Positions 59,601 to 64,000 of a stretch of 64,000 bases of DNA are shown one piece after another (the first letter of the stretch is position 1; every line of letters starts with the position of its first letter). The position numbers and the translations under genes are program-made. This stretch comes from G965247475 sp965247475 (GTDB lineage: Bacteria; Chloroflexota; UBA11872). Under the pieces are notes generated by a model. That model did not search any database, had not been told where the DNA came from, and worked only from the letters and a program-made list of their open reading frames with translations. The stretch covers positions 124,001 through 188,000 of the forward strand of contig OZ252016.1 in NCBI GenBank assembly GCA_965247475.1, in the 5' to 3' direction.

Positions 59601-59867
59601 TCAACGGTACACCTGATCGCGGCTTGCGACTCTCAGCACCAGAACGCGCAGCACCTGATCCTGAAGGTCGCAGATAACGCGGCACCTCCCTATCCGGTAC
59701 CGCCACAAACCACCCAGAGAGCCGGTCAATGCCTGACCGCGCCGTCGCGGGTCCTCAAGTACCGCAACGCGCTCGTCCATGTAATCGATGACGCGCCGCG
59801 CCGTCTGCCTGTCGAGCTTTCGAAGCTGAGTTCGGGCCGTGTCGGTGTACTCAACCGTCCGGGGCAA
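59601..59867 (-). CDS. RelE/ParE-superfamily toxin
   Basis: The 88-residue protein reads VEYTDTARTQLRKLDRQTAR, DYMDERVAVLEDPRRRGQAL and GGLWRYRIGRCRVICDLQDQ, with VLVLRVASRDQVYR at the end, the common RelE fold pattern with conserved Arg and Tyr at the C-terminus. RelE toxins cut mRNA in the ribosome. It overlaps its antitoxin gene by 17 bases, with the antitoxin first. Confidence 0.88.
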   Translation of the reverse strand: MPRTVEYTDTARTQLRKLDRQTARRVIDYMDERVAVLEDPRRRGQALTGSLGGLWRYRIGRCRVICDLQDQVLRVLVLRVASRDQVYR

Positions 59868-60060
59868 GGTCAGATCTCACGTCCACGGCGCTATGCACGC
59901 GTTCCCGACCTTTGCGGACGCGTTCGAGAACATCGGCGGCGAGATAGTAGTCCTCCAGGTCCTCGATGCCGTTCTCGATGAGTTCGCGCAGGTAATAGGC
60001 CTTGGAGCGCCCGGTCTGGGCGGCGAGAAAGCGGAGTCGCTGCTCGGTTTCGGGGGACAA
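59851..60060 (-). CDS. RelB-like ribbon-helix-helix antitoxin
   Basis: The protein neutralises the RelE-like toxin and probably represses its own promoter. From the TTG at 60060 it has 69 residues (SPETEQRLRFLAAQTGRSKA, YYLRELIENGIEDLEDYYLA). Family members usually begin a few residues earlier with TSIRLSPE, and in-frame codons upstream read LATSIR, so a CTG start near 60078 is likely. The ribbon strand would then be complete. It is first in a two-gene operon. Confidence 0.82.
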   Translation of the reverse strand: MSPETEQRLRFLAAQTGRSKAYYLRELIENGIEDLEDYYLAADVLERVRKGRERVHSAVDVRSDLAPDG

Positions 60061-60099
60061 GCGAATCGAGGTCGCCAGGAGATGCGTCTCTACATGTGG

Positions 60100-60120
60100 T
60101 GAATGCGTGTATTCATAGTA
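60100..60120 (-). promoter_or_regulatory. Toxin-antitoxin promoter with palindromic operator
   Basis: TGAAT-GCGTGT-ATTCA (60100-60115) is an inverted repeat about 40 bases before the antitoxin start. On the minus strand TACTAT (60115-60120) is a plausible -10 at its edge. The arrangement suits autorepression by a ribbon-helix-helix antitoxin. Confidence 0.45.
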
Positions 60121-60206
60121 TCGCAGGCTCTATCGCCGCCAGCGGCACGCCGTTGGGCGATGCCGACCTGCGGATCGTCACCATCGCGCTGCGTGAGGAC
60201 TGCCGG

Positions 60207-60298
60207 CGGAGGAGGTGGGATTCGAACCCACGACCGGAGGGAGCACCCCCGGTAACCGCTTAGCAGGCGGCCGCACTAGACCTCTATGCGACTCCTCC
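60207..60298 (-). tRNA. tRNA-Ser (GCT anticodon)
   Basis: The minus strand gives an acceptor stem GGAGGAG/CTCCTCC with discriminator G, an anticodon loop CTGCTAA closed by CCGC/GCGG and a long variable arm, as expected for serine tRNA. The T-arm has GGTTCGAATCC-type sequence (GGGTTCGAATCCC). CCA is not encoded (the next bases are CCG). Confidence 0.95.
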
Positions 60299-60329
60299 AA
60301 GCGTCACGCGGCCCGATCGGCGAATCCGG

Positions 60330-60416
60330 CGGAGGGGGTGGGATTCGAACCCACGAGGCGGCGGACCGCCTAGTGGTTTTCAAGACCACCTCCTTAAGCC
60401 ACTCGGACACCCCTCC
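60330..60416 (-). tRNA. tRNA-Ser (TGA anticodon)
   Basis: Acceptor stem GGAGGGG/CCCCTCC, anticodon loop CTTGAAA closed by GTGGT/ACCAC, a long variable arm and T-arm GGGTTCGAATCCC. The two serine tRNA genes are 31 bases apart, same strand, and neither encodes CCA. Confidence 0.95.
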
Positions 60417-60511
60417 GGAAACCGGCCGTGCGGCCGCTCGCCGGGCGGGCCGATCGTGACCTACCAACCTACCATGAGTCCCCAGTCATACCCGCGCTCC
60501 TACAGGTTTGG

Positions 60512-60928
60512 ATGTCCTCGAGCACACCGCCTCCCGACGGCTGCGACCGACCGCTCCCGCGTGACGTGCGCCAGGGGCTTTCGCTGTTCAACCAACGTCA
60601 GTTCTTCGAGCAACACGAGCTGCTCGAGGAAGCCTGGCTTGCCGAGTCCGGCCCGGTGCGGGACCTCTATCGCGGCATCCTCCAGATCGGGGTCGGCTTC
60701 TATCACCTGCAGCGCGGCAACTTTCGCGGCGCTCGCAACCTGCTCACATACGGCCTCGACCGCCTGGCGCCGTTCGAGCCCGCCTGCATGAGCGTGGATG
60801 TCGCCGACCTGCGGCGCGCCGCCAACGCGTGCCGCGCAGAGATCGAGCGGCTTGGCCGCGATCGAATCACGGAATTCGACCTACGCTCTATCCCCAAGGT
60901 TCGGCTCACCGACGGTCGGGCACCCTGA
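60512..60928 (+). CDS. DUF309 protein
   Basis: The ATG at 60512 gives 138 residues; the open frame before it runs back into tRNA sequence and is not coding. The protein has FNQRQFFEQHELLEEAWLAE and DLYRGILQIGVGFYHLQRGN, the HELLE-W and YRGILQIGVGFYH motifs of the DUF309 family. This all-helical domain has no established biochemical role. The gene lies alone on the plus strand between the tRNAs and the SDR. Confidence 0.85.
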   Translation: MSSSTPPPDGCDRPLPRDVRQGLSLFNQRQFFEQHELLEEAWLAESGPVRDLYRGILQIGVGFYHLQRGNFRGARNLLTYGLDRLAPFEPACMSVDVADLRRAANACRAEIERLGRDRITEFDLRSIPKVRLTDGRAP

Positions 60929-61066
60929 CCGCGACCGGCGAAGGCCGGCTCTGAGCCAGTCGAGGGGCTCAGGGCCGGCCCTGTCGGAGGAGCCGCGCAC
61001 CCCGCGTGCGCCGCCCTGCCATGTCTGGCATGGTGACCACCGGTCGTCCGTTGCGGAGTCGCGTCC

Positions 61067-61834
61067 ATGGCACGCGCGCTTGCGATCACCGGCGCCGGTC
61101 GTGGGATCGGTCGCGCAATCGCCCTGCGAACGGCACGCGACGGCTGGTCCGTCGCCCTTAGCGACATTGATGGTGATGCGGCCGACGTCGTCGCCGCCGA
61201 GATCGCCGACGCCGGCGGACACGCCACCGCCGAGCGCATCGACATCACCGACCGCACCGGCGTGGAGCGGTGGGTCAATCGCGTTGACACCGAACTCGGA
61301 GGGCTCACCGGCGCCGTGGCAAACGCCGGGATCGTTCACAACGAGCACTTCCTCGATATGAGCGAGGAGTCGTGGCGGCGCATCGTCGACATCAACGTGC
61401 ACGGCACGGTCAACTTCGTGCAGGCGGTCGCCCGCCGGATGGCCGACCGTGGCGCCGGCAGCATCGTCGCGCTCGCGTCGGCCTCGAGCCGTCGGCCCTC
61501 CGACACGGTGAGCGCCTACGCCGTCACCAAATCCGCCATCCACGGGCTGGTCCGGAACGTGGCATTTGAGCTGGGCCCGCTCGGCGTCCGCGTCAACGCC
61601 GTGAGCCCGGGCGTCGTGGACACCGAGATGTGGAGACAGATTGACCGCGAGCGTGGACGCCTGCTCGGTCTCGAGCCCGGCGAGCTGCTGGCGGGAGCGC
61701 CCCAGCTGATCCCGCTGCGCCGCCTCGAGCGGCCGGAGGATGTCGCCAACATCGTGGCCTACCTCCTCTCCGATGACGCCGACTACATGACCGGACAGAA
61801 CATCAGCTACGACGGCGGCATGGTGATGCCCTAG
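61067..61834 (+). CDS. Short-chain dehydrogenase/reductase
   Basis: The 255-residue protein is a classical SDR: GAGRGIGRA binds NAD(P), NAGIVH and ALASASS follow, and YAVTK provides the catalytic Tyr and Lys. The C-terminus has VSPGVVDTEMWRQ and DYMTGQNISYDGGMV, as in FabG-like oxidoreductases. Asp37 after the second strand (LSDIDGD) suggests NAD rather than NADP. Substrate unknown. Confidence 0.9.
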   Translation: MARALAITGAGRGIGRAIALRTARDGWSVALSDIDGDAADVVAAEIADAGGHATAERIDITDRTGVERWVNRVDTELGGLTGAVANAGIVHNEHFLDMSEESWRRIVDINVHGTVNFVQAVARRMADRGAGSIVALASASSRRPSDTVSAYAVTKSAIHGLVRNVAFELGPLGVRVNAVSPGVVDTEMWRQIDRERGRLLGLEPGELLAGAPQLIPLRRLERPEDVANIVAYLLSDDADYMTGQNISYDGGMVMP

Positions 61835-61875
61835 CTCGGAGCTCCGCACGCCCTCGGTTCGGATGGCCCCGTTGC

Positions 61876-61881
61876 TATAAT
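61876..61881 (+). promoter_or_regulatory. rpsA promoter (extended -10)
   Basis: TTGCTATAAT ends in a perfect TATAAT with TGC in front, giving an extended -10, 53 bases before the rpsA start. The -35 is weak, as is common with extended -10 promoters. Confidence 0.55.
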
Positions 61882-61933
61882 CGACCCCCTTCCTGGGAAT
61901 CTCTGTCCTACCCGACCAACGAAGGATCTACGT

Positions 61934-63379
61934 GTGACCTCGGCCGACGACGCTTCGACCGCGAGTGGCGCCACTGCCGTCGTCGAGGCCCCTCCGCCCT
62001 CGGAGATGGAGACGATGGAGCAGCTTCTCGAGATCGAGGGAGCGATGCTCAAGTCGATCGTGCGCGGAGATGTCATCGAAGGCGTCGTGGTCGGTGTCGA
62101 TCCCGACGAGTTGCTCGTTGACATCGGGCTCAAGGCTGAAGGCGTCGTGCCGGAGCGCGAGCTCTGGGACACCCGATCCGAGGAACCGCGTCCCGACCAC
62201 GCCGTCGGCGACACAGCCCTCGTCTACGTCGTGCAGCCCGAGGGCGACGGTCCGGCGGTGCTGTCCATCCGACGCGCTGTCCAAGAGAAGGTCTGGCGTG
62301 TCACCCAGGACCTCTTCGACAACGGCACGATCATTGAAGCCACCGTGCTCGAGTACAACAAGGGTGGGGTGCTCGTCGATGTCGGTCCGCGCGGATTCGT
62401 GCCGCTCTCCCAGCTCACCAGCCTGCGGCGTGGCCCGGGCGACGAGACCGAGGAACAACTCAACGCGAAGCTGGAAGAACTCATCGAAACCAAGATCAAC
62501 GTCAAGATCATCGAGCTCGACCGGCGACGCAATCGCCTCATTCTCTCCGAGCGCGTGGCCCAGCGTGAGATGCGCGCGCAGCGCCGCGAGGTCCTGCTCG
62601 AGGAGTTGCAGGTCGGTCAGGTTCGCACGGGTGTCGTGAGCAACATCTGCAGCTTCGGCGCCTTTATCGATCTCGGCGGCGCCGACGGCCTCGCGCACAT
62701 CTCGGAGCTCTCGTGGAGCCGTGTCGAGAGCCCCGACGATGTCCTGTCACCCGGTCAGGACGTGGATGTCTACGTCCTCTCGCTCGACCGCGAGGAGAAG
62801 AAGATCGCCCTCAGCCTCAGGCGTGCCCAGAAGGATCCATGGGCCGCGCTCGAGGAGCGCTACGCCGTCAACCAGGTCGTCGAGGGTGAGGTCACCAAGC
62901 TCGCGCCGTTCGGCGCATTCGTTCGCCTCGAGGACGGCATCGAAGGCCTCGCGCACGCCTCCGATCTTGGCGACACCGCGCTCGACTCGCTCAACGAAGA
63001 CCAGACCGGTAAGTTCCAGATCCTCAGCATCGACCCGAGCCGCCGCCGCATACGCCTGGCGCCGGTGGATATCGACGCGCCGCTCGACGATGCGTTCGAG
63101 GCCCAGGGTGCGCTGGCCGCCGTCGCCGAGGGTCCGGCGGACGAGTTCGTCGAATCTCCCGAGCCCGAGCCCGAGCCCGAGCCCGAGGCCGAACCCGAGC
63201 CCGAACCCGAGCCCGAACCCGAACCCGAGCCCGAGCCCGAACCCGAGCCCGAACCCGAGCCCGAGCCCGAGGCCGAACCCGAGCCCGAGCCCGAGCCCGA
63301 ACCCGAGGCCGAGGCCGAGCCCGACGACGCCGAACCTGACGAAGCCAAGAATGAGGGCGAAGCGAGGGCAAGTTCGTAG
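61934..63379 (+). CDS. rpsA: 30S ribosomal protein S1, four S1 domains and Glu-Pro tail
   Basis: S1 binds mRNA at the 30S subunit. The GTG start has GAAGGA seven bases upstream. The 481-residue protein has four S1 domains: GDVIEGVVVGVDPDELLVDI, NGTIIEATVLEYNKGGVLVD, GQVRTGVVSNICSFGAFIDL and NQVVEGEVTKLAPFGAFVRL (starting near residues 37, 133, 230 and 315). This is shorter than the six-domain E. coli protein and similar to the four-domain forms of Gram-positive bacteria. From about residue 410 it continues in a long Glu-Pro dipeptide repeat with a few Ala, ending in a short acidic tail. No signal of truncation is seen. Confidence 0.93.
   Translation: MTSADDASTASGATAVVEAPPPSEMETMEQLLEIEGAMLKSIVRGDVIEGVVVGVDPDELLVDIGLKAEGVVPERELWDTRSEEPRPDHAVGDTALVYVVQPEGDGPAVLSIRRAVQEKVWRVTQDLFDNGTIIEATVLEYNKGGVLVDVGPRGFVPLSQLTSLRRGPGDETEEQLNAKLEELIETKINVKIIELDRRRNRLILSERVAQREMRAQRREVLLEELQVGQVRTGVVSNICSFGAFIDLGGADGLAHISELSWSRVESPDDVLSPGQDVDVYVLSLDREEKKIALSLRRAQKDPWAALEERYAVNQVVEGEVTKLAPFGAFVRLEDGIEGLAHASDLGDTALDSLNEDQTGKFQILSIDPSRRRIRLAPVDIDAPLDDAFEAQGALAAVAEGPADEFVESPEPEPEPEPEAEPEPEPEPEPEPEPEPEPEPEPEPEPEAEPEPEPEPEPEAEAEPDDAEPDEAKNEGEARASS
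63161..63320 (+). repeat. Hexanucleotide repeat coding for the S1 Glu-Pro tail
   Basis: About 26 tandem units of GAGCCC or GAACCC, with a few GAGGCC, code for Glu-Pro and Glu-Ala pairs. Units are well preserved and in frame. Such tandem repeats are prone to slipped-strand changes, so length may vary between strains. Confidence 0.9.
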
Positions 63380-63472
63380 GGCGCCGCCAAAGAAACTCTC
63401 GCCGATGATGCGAAGATGGGGGCGGAGGAGCGGTCAGAGCGATAGCGGTGACGGTGCCCTGGGGGATGTTCG

Positions 63473-64000
63473 GTGAACGATCGACTCGATAAGTTCACGG
63501 AGCGGGCCAAGAAGGTCCTCGTCTATGCGCAGGACGAGGCCACGCGGTTCAACCACAACTACATCGGGACCGAGCACCTGCTGCTGGGCCTCGTCCGCGA
63601 AGGCGAGGGCATCGCCGCGCAGGTGCTGACGAATCTCGGCGTCGAGCTGAACAAGGTCCGCAGCGCCGTCGAGTTCATCATCGGCCGCGGTGAGCGGATG
63701 GTGGTCGGCGAGATCAGCCTCACCCCGCGCGCCAAGCGCGTCATCGAGCTTTCCATCGAAGAGGCGCGCCGGCTTGGTCATAACTACATCGGCACCGAGC
63801 ACCTGCTGCTCGGACTTGTGCGTGAGGGCGAAGGCATCGCGGCCGGAGTGCTCGAGAGCCTCGGCGTCAACCTCGAGAAGGTCCGCGCGCAGGTCGTGCA
63901 GGTGGTCAGCCAGGGCCAGGGCGAGCGGTCGTCCGAGGCCCCCAAGCGATCTACCAAGACGCCCGTCGTCGATCAGATGGGCATCGACCTTACAGCCGCC
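63473..64000 (+). CDS. clpC: ClpC-type Clp protease ATPase, N-terminal part (cut by window edge)
   Basis: A frame starts at GTG 63473 and is open to the window end (176 codons). It reads RLDKFTERAKKVLVYAQDEA, then NYIGTEHLLLGLVREGEGIA twice, about 73 residues apart. This is the duplicated helical N-domain of ClpC/ClpA, which binds adaptors and substrates. The MVVGEISLTPRAKRVIELS stretch between the halves is typical of ClpC. The AAA+ domains lie beyond the window. It follows rpsA after 93 bases, and GGGGGA lies about eight bases upstream of the start. Confidence 0.93.
   Translation, partial: MNDRLDKFTERAKKVLVYAQDEATRFNHNYIGTEHLLLGLVREGEGIAAQVLTNLGVELNKVRSAVEFIIGRGERMVVGEISLTPRAKRVIELSIEEARRLGHNYIGTEHLLLGLVREGEGIAAGVLESLGVNLEKVRAQVVQVVSQGQGERSSEAPKRSTKTPVVDQMGIDLTAA

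Noticed and set aside
1..64000. CRISPR arrays, rRNA genes, prophage genes, replication origin
   Set aside because: No regularly spaced direct repeats, no rRNA-like segments, no phage structural genes and no DnaA-box cluster were seen. The interspersed repeats are irregularly spaced and of several families.

Overview
The window is GC-rich bacterial DNA, densely coded, and most probably comes from a member of the Chloroflexota. The reasons are a PyrR-headed pyr operon with a PyrK-type dihydroorotate dehydrogenase subunit, YaaQ/DarA-like proteins, a ClpC-type Clp ATPase, a short four-domain ribosomal protein S1, and intergenic mosaics of short interspersed repeats. This placement is inference; no 16S rRNA gene is present.

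Layout. (1) 1-1,640: the 3' end of a CCA-adding enzyme gene, a repeat-filled gap and a LiaF-like membrane protein. (2) 1,721-14,352, minus strand: a small unknown gene, the pyrimidine operon pyrR-pyrB-pyrC-carA-carB-pyrK, then purA, pyrG and a metallo-beta-lactamase-like gene that overlaps pyrG. The pyr leader carries two PyrR-box-like motifs and a UUCG terminator hairpin. (3) 14,488-49,891, plus strand: a large surface-glycan locus. It holds an ABC exporter (Wzm/Wzt), a Wzx-like flippase, one GT2, ten GT4-type enzymes and one CgeB-like glycosyltransferase, two large polytopic membrane proteins, an acetyltransferase, a heparinase-like toroid protein, a radical SAM/SPASM enzyme with a Trm112-like partner, a methyltransferase, a nucleotide-sugar epimerase and, last, the polyprenyl-phosphate hexose-phosphate transferase that would start a glycan chain. 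Many of these genes overlap by ATGA or GTGA. The locus is split at 23.7-27.3 kb by an island with a broken MmeI-type restriction-modification gene and an IS30-like transposase remnant. (4) 50,129-59,472: a class III aminotransferase, a LanC-like protein, tandem DarA-like genes divergent from a GntR regulator, an apparently orphan structured RNA unit, a CitE-like lyase, ilvD, an L-rhamnose mutarotase and NudC. (5) 59,601-64,000: a RelBE-like toxin-antitoxin pair, two serine tRNA genes, a DUF309 gene, an SDR, rpsA with a long Glu-Pro tail, and the start of clpC.

How the parts work together. The minus-strand block makes UMP precursors, CTP and adenylosuccinate. The glycan locus has both an ABC export route and a flippase, and four adjacent proteins (Wzt, a GT2, a GT4 and a polytopic membrane protein) each carry an extra beta-rich module that looks related. 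Neither tRNA gene encodes its CCA end, so the CCA-adding enzyme at the left edge would be needed to finish them.

The most interesting unexplained items are the orphan RNA unit at 54,632-54,959, the pyr leader at 10,277-10,420 and the repeated beta-rich modules at 16.6-20.9 kb. All family assignments come from reading motifs in the translated sequence; no database search was run.
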